Origin: Nostoc piscinale CENA21
Lineage (GTDB): Bacteria; Cyanobacteriota; Cyanobacteriia; Cyanobacteriales; Nostocaceae
Direction of reading: 5' to 3'
Assembly (NCBI RefSeq): GCF_001298445.1
Contig: NZ_CP012036.1
Location: forward strand, 2,881,351-2,945,350
DNA length: 64,000 nucleotides
Under the pieces are notes generated by a model, which saw only the letters and a list, made by a program, of their open reading frames with translations, was not told the DNA's origin and ran no database searches. This document shows, piece by piece, positions 8,482-17,349 of the stretch (within the stretch, counting starts at the first letter, position 1; every line of letters starts with the position of its first letter). The position numbers and the translations under genes are program-made.

Positions 8482-9402
8482 ATGGCAGTGTTAATCGGAC
8501 GAGATATATTAAGTCTGGCGGACTTCAGTCCAACGGAACTTCAAGAAATTCTGCAATTGGCTGGGCAACTGAAATCTCAACAGCTAAAGTTGCGGTGTAA
8601 TAAGGTGTTGGGTTTGTTGTTTTCTAAGGCTTCGACTCGCACGCGTGTGAGTTTTACGGTAGCTATGTATCAATTGGGTGGACAGGTAATTGATCTTCAT
8701 CCTAATGTTACCCAAGTGAGTCGCGGCGAACCGATCCAAGATACAGCACGGGTGTTAGATAGATATTTAGATGTTTTGGCAATTCGGACTTTTGCCCAGG
8801 AAGATTTAGAAATTTTCGCTAACTATGCCAAAATTCCGGTAATTAATGCTTTGACTGATGCGGAACATCCTTGTCAGATATTGGCTGATTTATTGACAAT
8901 TCAAGAATGTTTTGGGAAGTTGGCTGGTTTAACTTTGACTTATGTTGGTGATGGCAATAATGTGGCAAATTCTTTGATGCTGGGTTGTGCTTTGGCGGGG
9001 ATGAATGTCAGGGTTGCTACTCCCAAAGGATTTGAACCTGATGCCAAAATTGTAGAACAAGCACGAGCGATCGCAGCTGGTAAAACTGAAGTTCTGCTAA
9101 CTCATGACCCAGAATTAGCTGCTAAGGATGCCTCTGTACTTTACACTGATGTTTGGGCAAGTATGGGTCAAGAACAAGAAGCTGATGACCGAATGCCAAT
9201 TTTTCAACCTTATCAAATTTCGGAACAATTGCTGAGTTTGGCTGATCAAGATGCTATTGTTTTACATTGTTTACCAGCCCATCGCGGTGAAGAAATTACC
9301 GAAGAAGTAATTGAAGGTTCACACTCACGAGTTTGGGATCAGGCTGAAAATCGTCTCCATGCACAAAAAGCCTTGTTGGCTAGTATTTTGGGGGCTGAGT
9401 GA
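8482..9402 (+). CDS. argF: ornithine carbamoyltransferase
   Basis: ArgF joins carbamoyl phosphate to ornithine to make citrulline in arginine synthesis. The 306-residue length is standard. The carbamoyl-phosphate motif STRTR is at residues 51-55 (in SKASTRTRVSFT), followed by HPCQILADL, the ornithine-binding region YVGDGNNVANSL, DVWASMGQE (the SMG loop) and the catalytic HCLPAHRGEE. The ATG at 8482 begins the usual N-terminus. A strong hairpin with a T tract follows the stop. It is separated from lexA by that terminator. Confidence 0.97.
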   Translation: MAVLIGRDILSLADFSPTELQEILQLAGQLKSQQLKLRCNKVLGLLFSKASTRTRVSFTVAMYQLGGQVIDLHPNVTQVSRGEPIQDTARVLDRYLDVLAIRTFAQEDLEIFANYAKIPVINALTDAEHPCQILADLLTIQECFGKLAGLTLTYVGDGNNVANSLMLGCALAGMNVRVATPKGFEPDAKIVEQARAIAAGKTEVLLTHDPELAAKDASVLYTDVWASMGQEQEADDRMPIFQPYQISEQLLSLADQDAIVLHCLPAHRGEEITEEVIEGSHSRVWDQAENRLHAQKALLASILGAE

Positions 9403-9420
9403 ACAGGAAAAATTAAAAAG

Positions 9421-9471
9421 ATAAAAGGCAAAAGAAGTAAACTTTTTCTTTCTTTTGCCTTTTATTTTTTT
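9421..9471 (+). terminator. Rho-independent terminator after argF
   Basis: A 16-bp inverted repeat (ATAAAAGGCAAAAGAA at 9421-9436 and its complement at 9450-9465) is followed by a T tract and lies 18 bases past the argF stop. Confidence 0.75.
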
Positions 9472-9500
9472 ATTTCATCTTGTTATCTGCAATTTTTTGT

Positions 9501-9514
9501 AGTACTAATGTTCT
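9501..9514 (+). promoter_or_regulatory. LexA/SOS box upstream of lexA
   Basis: AGTACTAATGTTCT fits the cyanobacterial LexA operator consensus RGTACNNNDGTWCB at every specified position. It lies 32 bases upstream of the lexA ATG, so LexA should repress its own gene and be released when it self-cleaves after DNA damage. Confidence 0.8.
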
Positions 9515-9546
9515 AGGGACATTTGTATTTACTGGCAATAATTATT

Positions 9547-10152
9547 ATGGAACGACTAACAGAAGCGCAGCAAGAATTATATGAATGGTTGGCAGAATAT
9601 ATCCGACTTCACCAACATTCTCCTTCAATTCGCCAAATGATGCAAGCGATGAATTTGAAGTCGCCAGCACCAATTCAAAGTCGCTTAGAACATTTAAGAA
9701 ATAAAGGCTACATTGAATGGACTGAAGGTAAAGCTCGCACAATTCGGATTTTACATCCAGCCAAGCAAGGTGTACCGATTTTAGGTAATATTGCGGCTGG
9801 TGGTTTAATTGAGCCTTTCACTGAGGCTGTAGATTATTTAGATTTCGGCAACTTTTCTTTACCGCCACAAACCTATGCTTTGCGGGTAACAGGCGACAGT
9901 ATGATCGAAGATTTAATTGCTGATGGCGATGTGGTATTTTTGCGACCAGTCCCAGAACCAAATCAATTAAAAAATGGCACAATTGTCGCAGCGAGAGTTG
10001 ATGGTTACGGTAATACATTAAAACGTTTTTACCGCAATGGCGATCGCGTTACTCTCCAACCTGCTAACCAAAAGTATAGCCCGATTGAAGTTTCGGCAAT
10101 GCAGGTACAGGTGCAAGGTACTCTTGTTGGCGTTTGGCGTGGATATAACTGA
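9547..10152 (+). CDS. lexA: LexA repressor (self-cleaving type)
   Basis: This 201-residue protein has an N-terminal winged helix (residues 1-65, MERLTEAQQELYEWL) and a C-terminal S24 peptidase domain. The cleavage bond Ala84-Gly85 lies in NIAAGGLIEPF, the catalytic Ser118 in VTGDSMIE, and the Lys159 in NTLKRFY. All three features needed for RecA-stimulated self-cleavage are present, unlike in Synechocystis LexA, where they are lost. The ATG at 9547 begins the conserved domain; a TTG at 9523 would add eight residues. A matching operator sits upstream. A long perfect hairpin follows the gene. Confidence 0.93.
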   Translation: MERLTEAQQELYEWLAEYIRLHQHSPSIRQMMQAMNLKSPAPIQSRLEHLRNKGYIEWTEGKARTIRILHPAKQGVPILGNIAAGGLIEPFTEAVDYLDFGNFSLPPQTYALRVTGDSMIEDLIADGDVVFLRPVPEPNQLKNGTIVAARVDGYGNTLKRFYRNGDRVTLQPANQKYSPIEVSAMQVQVQGTLVGVWRGYN

Positions 10153-10156
10153 AGGT

Positions 10157-10206
10157 AAAAGTAAAAAGTCAAAAGGCAAAAGAAAAAATTTTGACTTTTT
10201 ACTTTT
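10157..10206 (+). terminator. long perfect hairpin after lexA
   Basis: An 18-bp perfect stem (AAAAGTAAAAAGTCAAAA at 10157-10174, complement at 10189-10206) starts five bases past the lexA stop. Its sequence belongs to the TTTTGACTTTT repeat family seen also near 33935 and 53790, so it may be a dispersed repeat acting as a terminator. Confidence 0.6.
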
Positions 10207-10250
10207 GACTTTGTATTAGGGTTCATCACCAGCTTTGTTTTTGATTTTTT

Positions 10251-11727
10251 ATGTACCTGACGCAAAATTCAGTGCAGCAGCTACCCACTTTCCGGCTAAG
10301 AATACCGTTTGCTAGGGAAGGTAAGGGTAAGTACCATCATCAAGCACTACCAGGATGTCCCAGGATACCGTTATCTCTGCAATTGCGCCAGTATCAGCGC
10401 CAAGCTGTTACTAACTGGTTTGCGAATAATGGCAGAGGGACTTTAAAAATGGCGACTGGTAGTGGTAAAACTATCACTGCATTGGCGATCGCTTGTGAAT
10501 TGTACCAGCAAATTAACTTACAAGTGCTGTTGGTGGTGTGTCCCTATCGTCATCTTGTTACCCAATGGGCGCGAGAATGCGAAAAGTTTAATTTACAACC
10601 GATATTAGCCTTTGAGAATGTCCGCAGTTGGCAAAGTCAACTTTCTACCCAACTTTACAATTTGCGTTCTGGTTCTCAAGGCTTTATCACCATCATTACT
10701 ACCAACTCGACATTAATTGGTGAAGGCTTTCAATCGCAACTCAAGTACTTACCGCCAAAAACTTTAATTATTGGTGATGAAGCCCATAATTTAGGCGCAC
10801 CCAAGTTAGAAGAAAGTTTACCACGGCGGGTTGGGTTGCGGTTGGCTTTGTCTGCCACACCAGAAAGATATTTTGATGATAGCGGTACGCAATCTTTATT
10901 TGATTATTTCGGCCCAGTGCTGCAACCAGAGTTTACATTGCGGGATGCGATCGCACGAAGGAGCTTTGGTACATTATTTGTATTATCCAATTTTGGTAGA
11001 GTTAACGGAAACCGAAAGCATTGCTTATTTAAAGTTAACTAAAAAAATCGGACGTTCTTTACTTTATCGAGAACGCAAAACTGAAAATTCACCCAATTTT
11101 GAAGATAACGAAGATTTAAAACCTTTATTAATGCAACGGGCGAGATTAATTGGTGCAGCCGCCAATAAATTAACTGCCTTACGGCAATTAATGGCAACAC
11201 GCCGCGACACTACTCATACACTTTTTTATTGCAGTGATGGTTCATTGGAAACGGGACGTTCATCTCTACAACAACTCAAAGCCGTTGTGAAAATTCTGGG
11301 AGGAGATTTAGGCTATAAAGTTAGTACCTACACAGCCCAAACGCCGTTAACAGAAAGAGAAGTTTTACGCCGTCAATTTGAAAATGGCGAGTTACAAGGT
11401 TTAGTCGCCATTCGCTGTTTAGATGAGGGCGTTGATATTCCCGCAATTAAAACTGCGGTGATTTTATCGAGTTCGGGAAATCCTCGCCAATTTATTCAAC
11501 GTCGGGGCAGAGTTTTACGCCCTCATCCAAGTAAGGAACGGGCGACTATTTACGATATGATTGTGCTGCCACCAGATTTAGACAGGGAAACCATAGAAGT
11601 TGAGCGCAATTTATTAAGAAAAGAACTACGGCGCTTTGTTGAATTTGCCGATTTAGCAGATAACGCTGGAGAAGCAAGAATGAAATTGTTAGATTTACAA
11701 AAACGCTATGGATTATTAGATGTTTAA
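10251..11727 (+). pseudogene. superfamily 2 DEAD/DEAH helicase, Dnd-restriction-like, frameshifted
   Basis: Two overlapping frames together make one helicase of about 490 residues. The first part has LRQYQRQAVTNWF, Walker A MATGSGKT (residues 67-74), DEAH-type GDEAHN and the LSATPER motif. The second part (second RecA domain) has RCLDEGVDIP and motif VI QRRGRVLRPH. The frame changes at about 10955: GCGATCGCACGAAGGAG has one extra A directly after a HIP1 octamer, and removing it restores DAIAEGALVHY. The domain set resembles the COG1061-type helicase linked to DNA phosphorothioation (dnd) restriction; this link is supported by the DndD-like ATPase that follows but remains an inference. Confidence 0.8.
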
Positions 11728-12044
11728 TCTGCCTGTGGTTAATTTTGTAAAATTTTGTTTGCTACCTGAAAATATCCCGGTGACTCATGGAATAATTAAT
11801 ATTAATAATAATGGGATAGTAGCGAAATTTTTTAAAGCAACAAACACTCCATTATGATCAATATTTAACATAAAATCAGTATATCAATAAATTCACCAAA
11901 ATTAATTCCAATTTTGTCAAAAAATTTTAAAATTTTTCTCTCCATAATTACCCTAAATTAAAGATGTGAGTAAGAGTCAGATTGAGGATGTAAAATTATC
12001 AATCATCTCCGGGTAAAATAAAGCATAACTCATACAAAACCGAG
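11728..12044. other. AT-rich intergenic region
   Basis: This stretch between the helicase and the ATPase unit is strongly AT-rich, with runs such as AATTAATATTAATAATAAT, and has no open frame of note. It may hold the promoter of the downstream pair. If the cluster was once a dnd locus, this is where a dndC-like gene could have been lost; nothing of it remains visible. Confidence 0.5.
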
Positions 12045-12218
12045 ATGTTGCCAGAGCAGAATATCGATGATGTGCAAGAGCCAATTACTAGCGCCTCGCC
12101 GGAAGTGCGGCAAATTATTGAGCGAGTCTGGAATCTTGAAAAAAGCAGACTAGATAAGAAAAGTAATAGCCCCATCAACGATGATATTTTGGCAATTGTC
12201 AAGGAAGCCGTACAATGA
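12045..12218 (+). CDS. small acidic protein coupled to the DndD-like ATPase
   Basis: This 57-residue ORF begins MLPEQNIDDVQEP and ends DDILAIVKEAVQ. Its TGA stop overlaps the ATG of the following ATPase gene as ATGA (12215-12218), the classic sign of translational coupling. It contains a predicted helical stretch (VRQIIERVWNLEK). I do not recognise the family. The tight overlap argues that it is real and part of the same defence-like operon. Confidence 0.55.
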   Translation: MLPEQNIDDVQEPITSASPEVRQIIERVWNLEKSRLDKKSNSPINDDILAIVKEAVQ

Positions 12219-14289
12219 AGCTCACTTCCATTAAACTGTGTAACTTTCGCTCTTTTTATGGCAAAACACCAGAGATAGTTTTGGCTGGGGGTGATATTCT
12301 CAACACCACAATTATTCATGGTAATAATGGAGCGGGAAAAACCAGTTTACTGAATGCCTTTACCTGGGTACTATATGAGAAGTTTAGTGCTGCCTTTGCC
12401 TCGACAGAACAGTTGGTGAATAAGAGAGCGATCGCAGAAGCTAAAACTGGGCAATCGATAGAATGTTGGGTAGAAATTAACTGGGAGCATGAAGGTAAAC
12501 GCTACAACGCTAAACGCCAGTGTCGCATATATAAAGATAAAACTGACTTGGAATCTCTCAAAACAGAATTATTAATGCAAGTCGCTGGGGATGATGGTAG
12601 ATGGTATTTCCCGCTTCAGAAACCAGAAGAAATCATTGGGCAGATTTTACCCGCCAGTTTACATCAATATTTTTTTCTTCGATGGGGAACGCATTGAAGA
12701 AATAGTCCGTTCTGATAAAAAAGCAGAAATAGCTGAAGCTATCAAAATTTTCTTGGGTGTAGAGGTAATTAACCGTTCTATTAAACATCTTAGTGAAGCC
12801 AAAAAAAAGTTTAGAAAATGAATTAAAAACTATCGGTGACTCAGAAATTAAACAACTGCTTAAAGAACAAGACAAGCTAGAACAAGAAATTGCCCAGATA
12901 AACACTAGACAAACAGAAATTAAGCAAGAGTTAGAATATCAACAAAACTTTAAAAAAGAAACGGGAAATCGTTTACTCGAACTTAGCGCCGCTAAAGAAC
13001 TGCAAGACAGACGACAAGAATTAGAAAACCAAAAAGCTGCTCATCAAGAATCATTGCGGCAAACCAGAGACGCACTCAAAAAAATCATTTCGGCACGCGG
13101 TTATACAATTCTGCTGTCAGACACGACACAGCAATTTCGGACAATTCTGCATGATTTGAAAGCACGCGGCGAATTAACATCAGGAATTTCAAGAGAATTT
13201 ATCAATGAATTACTCAAAAGTAATCGCTGTATTTGTGGAACAGAATTAAATGCAGGTAGTCATCACCATACTCATGTAAACCATTGGTTAGAAAAGGCTG
13301 GTTCGTCGGTTGTAGAAGAAACAGCAATTCGGATGAGCGCCCAAGTTGATGAAATTGACAAGCAAGCCATAGCATTTTGGGAGGAAGTCGATAGAGAACA
13401 AACGAGAATTAATCAGTTACGCCAGAATATCTCACAAATTGAACTGGAATTAGACACGATTCAAGAACGGTTGCGTAAAGATGCGAATGAAGAAATTAGT
13501 AGTTTACAAAAACGCTTAGATGAAATTGAAAGTAAAATTGATGAATTAAACCGAGAACAAGGTGCAAATCAACAGCGAATTTCTCATTTAAAAACAGAGA
13601 TTGATGCTTTAACCAAACAAATAGCCAAGCAAAAACTCAATGAAGAAAAGCAATTACTCGCCCAAAGACGCATCAACGCCACTCAAGACGCGATTGAAAG
13701 ATTAACCGAAGTCAGAAATCGTCAAGAAAAACAATTTCGTTGGCAATTAGAAAAGCGATTGCAGGAAATATTCACCTCAATATCTTTTGCGCCGTATCTC
13801 CCAAAAATTAGCGAGAAATATGAACTCACTTTAGTAGAAAATACAACCGGAGTCGAATCACTTGTTGCTGCATCTACTGGAGAAAACCAAATTCTCAGTT
13901 TGTCTTTTATTGCCAGTATTATTGATAAAGTCCGCGAATGGAGTGAAAAGCGCAAAGTGTTAACTGTACCGAATAGCAGCACTTTTCCCATTGTGATGGA
14001 TTCTCCTTTTGGGAGTTTAGACGAAAGTTATCGTCGCCGCATTGCTCAAACATTACCTGAGTTAGCAAATCAGTTAATTATTTTAGTGACGAAAACTCAA
14101 TGGCGTGGAGAAGTAGAGCAAGAAATGGTCAATAGAATTGGTAGGGAATATGTACTGACTTATTATTCTTCCAAGCCTGATTGTGAGCAAGATTATATTG
14201 AGTTGGGTGAGGAAAGATATCCGCTAGTGAAGCAAAGTCCGAATGAGTTTGAATATACTGAGGTGATGATGGTTGAGCGTAATTGGTAG
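12215..14289 (+). pseudogene. DndD/Rad50-like SMC ATPase, two +1 frameshifts
   Basis: Joined, three frames give an ATPase of about 690 residues. It has an N-terminal Walker A (IIHGNNGAGKTSLL, about residue 33), long coiled coils around a Cys-x-x-x-Cys-like hook (RCICGTEL), the ABC signature region (AASTGENQILSLS) and Walker B (FPIVMDSPFGSLDE). This is the layout of DndD and other Rad50-like defence ATPases. Frame change one is a 7-T run at 12670-12676 (six T restore HQYFFFDGERIEE); change two is an 8-A run at 12801-12808 (seven A restore AKKSLENEL). As written, the ATPase head is split and probably inactive. DndD assignment is by similarity; it could be another SMC-type defence ATPase. Confidence 0.75.
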
Positions 14290-14385
14290 TATGAATTTGT
14301 TTCACGCAGAGACGCAGAGGCGCAGAGAGTGAGAATTTGAGAGATGAAACTAAGTAAACTGTCGTAAATATTTTTAAGGTAGATA

Positions 14386-14775
14386 TTACCAGTTTTCCAA
14401 TATCAGTCCGTCCACATAGCTAAAGTCAGAATCATCTGTTACTAACCGCCAAGTATGTTCTAAACATTGTGCTGCAATCCAAATATCATTCATAGGAATT
14501 GGTCTTCCTTTCTGCTTCAATGCCAACCGAGTTTGAGCATATACTAAAGCAGTTTCTCGACCTAATTTTACTACTTCACAGGTTTCAATAAACTCTAAAT
14601 AACGGGGCAGATTTTGCAAAGAACGACTGGAGTTTTCTGCTCCAAATAATAATTCACCTACAACAACAGTTGGTAAAATCACAGTTGTCAATGCCAGTAC
14701 TTGAGCTACAACTGCTTGATCACCATTTAAAAAGCGCACAACAACGGAAGTATCTAAGGCTACATTACCATTCAT
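14386..14775 (-). CDS. PIN-domain ribonuclease toxin (VapC-type)
   Basis: This 129-residue PIN protein has the acidic active-site residues Asp8 (VALDTSVVVRFL), Glu41 (VVGELLFGAE), Asp97 (PMNDIWIAAQC) and an Asp cluster at 114-117 (VTDDSDF). VapC toxins cut tRNA or rRNA in the cytosol. Its ATG overlaps the end of the upstream antitoxin gene by 11 bases, so the pair is co-translated. The toxin frame is intact. Confidence 0.85.
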   Translation of the reverse strand: MNGNVALDTSVVVRFLNGDQAVVAQVLALTTVILPTVVVGELLFGAENSSRSLQNLPRYLEFIETCEVVKLGRETALVYAQTRLALKQKGRPIPMNDIWIAAQCLEHTWRLVTDDSDFSYVDGLILENW

Positions 14776-15016
14776 TTGTGTCTATCTGCTCAAACTCAGC
14801 TGCAATTACCTGTTGTAATTCTCTAGCTTCTGTATCGCTCAAAATCCCAGCAAATTTGGCTAAAGGATGTTCTTGTTGCGGTGTCACATCATTGTCTGGT
14901 AACTGACGTAGAAAATTAGTAATCACATCAGCAAGGGATAGTTTTTGTTGCTGCGCCCAACGTTCTGCTTTTTGGAGCAAAGCTTCATCAATATCTAATG
15001 TAATTTTGCTGGTCAT
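14765..15016 (-). CDS. VapB-like antitoxin of the PIN toxin
   Basis: This 83-residue protein starts MTSKITLDIDEALLQKAE, a ribbon-helix-helix N-terminus, followed by an acidic C-terminal tail with repeated Glu (DTEARELQQVIAAEFEQID) that would bind the toxin. I chose ATG 15014-15016; the longer in-frame extension (15058) is not conserved-looking. It precedes and overlaps the PIN toxin gene, the normal antitoxin-first order. Confidence 0.75.
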   Translation of the reverse strand: MTSKITLDIDEALLQKAERWAQQQKLSLADVITNFLRQLPDNDVTPQQEHPLAKFAGILSDTEARELQQVIAAEFEQIDTNEW

Positions 15017-15115
15017 GACTGTATTTGGTCTGAGACTTTCTGATTTTAGCCTGTACACCTCTTCAGTATGATGGCGAGGTAAACTGGTGGAATTGACTGA
15101 TGTGAACCTTGTCCT

Positions 15116-17266
15116 ATGCCGGATTTTTTATTGGAAGTTGGTACAGAAGAACTACCTGCGAATTTTCTCAGTGATGCTATCGTACAATGGCGATCGCGCA
15201 TTCCCCAAACTTTGACAGCCAATAGTCTCAACAGTGACGCTGTGGAAGTTTACGGTACTCCCCGACGCTTGGCGGTGCTTATCAAGGGTCTACCACAGCA
15301 ACAACCAGACCGGGAAGAAGAAATCAAAGGCCCTCCCGCCCAAGCAGCTTTTAAAGATGGTCAACCTACACCAGCAGCTATAGGCTTTGCGAAAAAGCAA
15401 GGTGTGGAACTCGACGCGCTACAAATTCGCCCGACTGATAAAGGCGATTTTGTGTTTGTTAACAAAAAAACTCCTGGTCGTCCGGTAGCGGAAATTTTGA
15501 CCGAACTGGTTCCGCAATGGATTTTCAATTTAGAAGGTAAGCGGTTGATGCGCTGGGGCGATGGCGATGTGAGATTTTCGCGTCCGGTGCGTTGGCTGGT
15601 GGCGTTGTTGGATGATGCAATTTTGCCGATAGAATTGGTGAATGGTTCGGATAGAATTATCAGCGATCGCATTTCTCATGGTCATCGTGTTTTACATCCC
15701 GAAACTATCACTATTAACCAAGCAACTGATTACGTTGAAACTCTGCGTTCTGGTTATGTAGTCGTTGATGACAAAGAACGTGCAACGACAATTGAAAAAG
15801 AAGTCCACGCCGCCGTTAATTCGGTCAATGGTTACACAGAAATCTATCCTGACTTATTAACAGAAGTAACTAATTTGGTTGAATGGCCTTCTCCTGTTGT
15901 TGGTAAATTCGACTCGGAATTTTTGAATTTACCCACAGAAGTTATTACAACTGTCATGGTTAGTCACCAAAGATATTTTCCGGTTTTCAAAGGAGACAAT
16001 CACAAAGAATTATTACCCAATTTCATCACTGTTTCTAATGGCGATCCAACAAAATCAGATATCATCGCCAAAGGTAATGAAAGAGTCATCCGCGCCCGAT
16101 TAGCTGATGGACAGTTTTTCTATAACGCTGATATTGCTAAACCTTTAGAAAGCTTTTTACCACAATTAGAAACGGTAACTTTCCAAGAAGATTTAGGTTC
16201 GCTACGTGCTAAGGTAAATCGCATTGTCAATATTGCCGAGCAAATTACTGCACAACTAAATTTAGCCGCAACCGACCGCCAAAATATTCAACGTGCTGCA
16301 TTATTATGTAAAGCTGATTTAGTCAGCCAAATGGTTTATGAATTCCCAGAATTGCAAGGCATTATGGGACAAAAATATGCTTTATCCAGTGGCGAAAATG
16401 CCGCAGTCGCAACGGCAATTTTTGAACATTATTTACCACGGGGAGCCGATGATATTTTACCAGAAACATTAACAGGTCAAGTCGTCGGAATAGCTGATAG
16501 ATTAGATACCTTAGTCAGCATTTTTGGCTTAGGGATGATTCCTTCTGGCTCTTCTGACCCCTTTGCTTTACGTCGCGCTGCAAATGCCATTGTAAATATT
16601 ACTTGGGCTGCGAATTTAGGAATTAATTTAGATAATTTATTGCAGCAAACAGCCGCTAATTTTGCACAGGAATATAACAAAGAATCAGGACAATTAGTCA
16701 CAACCTTGCAAGAATTTTTCCTGCAAAGAATTCGGACATTATTGCAAGAAGAAAAACAAATTGATTACGATTTGGTAAATGCTGTATTGGGCGAAAATGA
16801 CCCAGAATATACAGAAAGAGCATTGCAAGATTTATTAGATGTCCGCGATCGCGCCTTATATCTGCAACAAATCCGCAACGATGGTACTCTCGATAAAATC
16901 TACGAAACGGTCAACCGTTCTACTCGCCTCGCCGCCCAAGGTGATTTAGATACCAAACAGCTAGAACCCGCAGGTTTAATCAATCCCGAACTATTCCAAA
17001 AGTCATCCGAAAAAGCATTTTATGATGCCATTGTGGAATTAGTACCCCAAACCCAAACCGCCCAAAAATCACGGAACTATCAGTTGTTAATTGCAGCGTT
17101 AGAAAAAATCGCACCTACCGTCAGCAATTTCTTTGATGGTGCGGATAGTGTGTTAGTGATGGATACAAATCCCGATATTAAGCGCAATCGCTTAAATTTG
17201 CTGGGATTACTGCGAAATCACGCGCGAGTGTTAGCTGACTTTGGATCTATTGTGAAAAATCTGTAG
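15116..17266 (+). CDS. glyS: glycine--tRNA ligase beta subunit
   Basis: This 716-residue protein matches the beta chain of the bacterial alpha2beta2 glycyl-tRNA synthetase. It opens with PDFLLEVGTEELPANF, has RPVRWLVALLDD and SHQRYFPVF in the body, and ends with the anticodon-binding region (FFDGADSVLVMDTNPDIKRNRLNLL). It charges tRNA-Gly together with GlyQ, which is not in the window. No frame defects. The region before it belongs to the divergent VapBC pair. Confidence 0.96.
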   Translation: MPDFLLEVGTEELPANFLSDAIVQWRSRIPQTLTANSLNSDAVEVYGTPRRLAVLIKGLPQQQPDREEEIKGPPAQAAFKDGQPTPAAIGFAKKQGVELDALQIRPTDKGDFVFVNKKTPGRPVAEILTELVPQWIFNLEGKRLMRWGDGDVRFSRPVRWLVALLDDAILPIELVNGSDRIISDRISHGHRVLHPETITINQATDYVETLRSGYVVVDDKERATTIEKEVHAAVNSVNGYTEIYPDLLTEVTNLVEWPSPVVGKFDSEFLNLPTEVITTVMVSHQRYFPVFKGDNHKELLPNFITVSNGDPTKSDIIAKGNERVIRARLADGQFFYNADIAKPLESFLPQLETVTFQEDLGSLRAKVNRIVNIAEQITAQLNLAATDRQNIQRAALLCKADLVSQMVYEFPELQGIMGQKYALSSGENAAVATAIFEHYLPRGADDILPETLTGQVVGIADRLDTLVSIFGLGMIPSGSSDPFALRRAANAIVNITWAANLGINLDNLLQQTAANFAQEYNKESGQLVTTLQEFFLQRIRTLLQEEKQIDYDLVNAVLGENDPEYTERALQDLLDVRDRALYLQQIRNDGTLDKIYETVNRSTRLAAQGDLDTKQLEPAGLINPELFQKSSEKAFYDAIVELVPQTQTAQKSRNYQLLIAALEKIAPTVSNFFDGADSVLVMDTNPDIKRNRLNLLGLLRNHARVLADFGSIVKNL

Positions 17267-17349
17267 CGTAGATCAACAAAAAGTGGTGTAAATGTTGCCA
17301 ATAAGCGTTAGTATAATGAGTGCTTAACCAGGGGTCTCTGCTACAGTCT

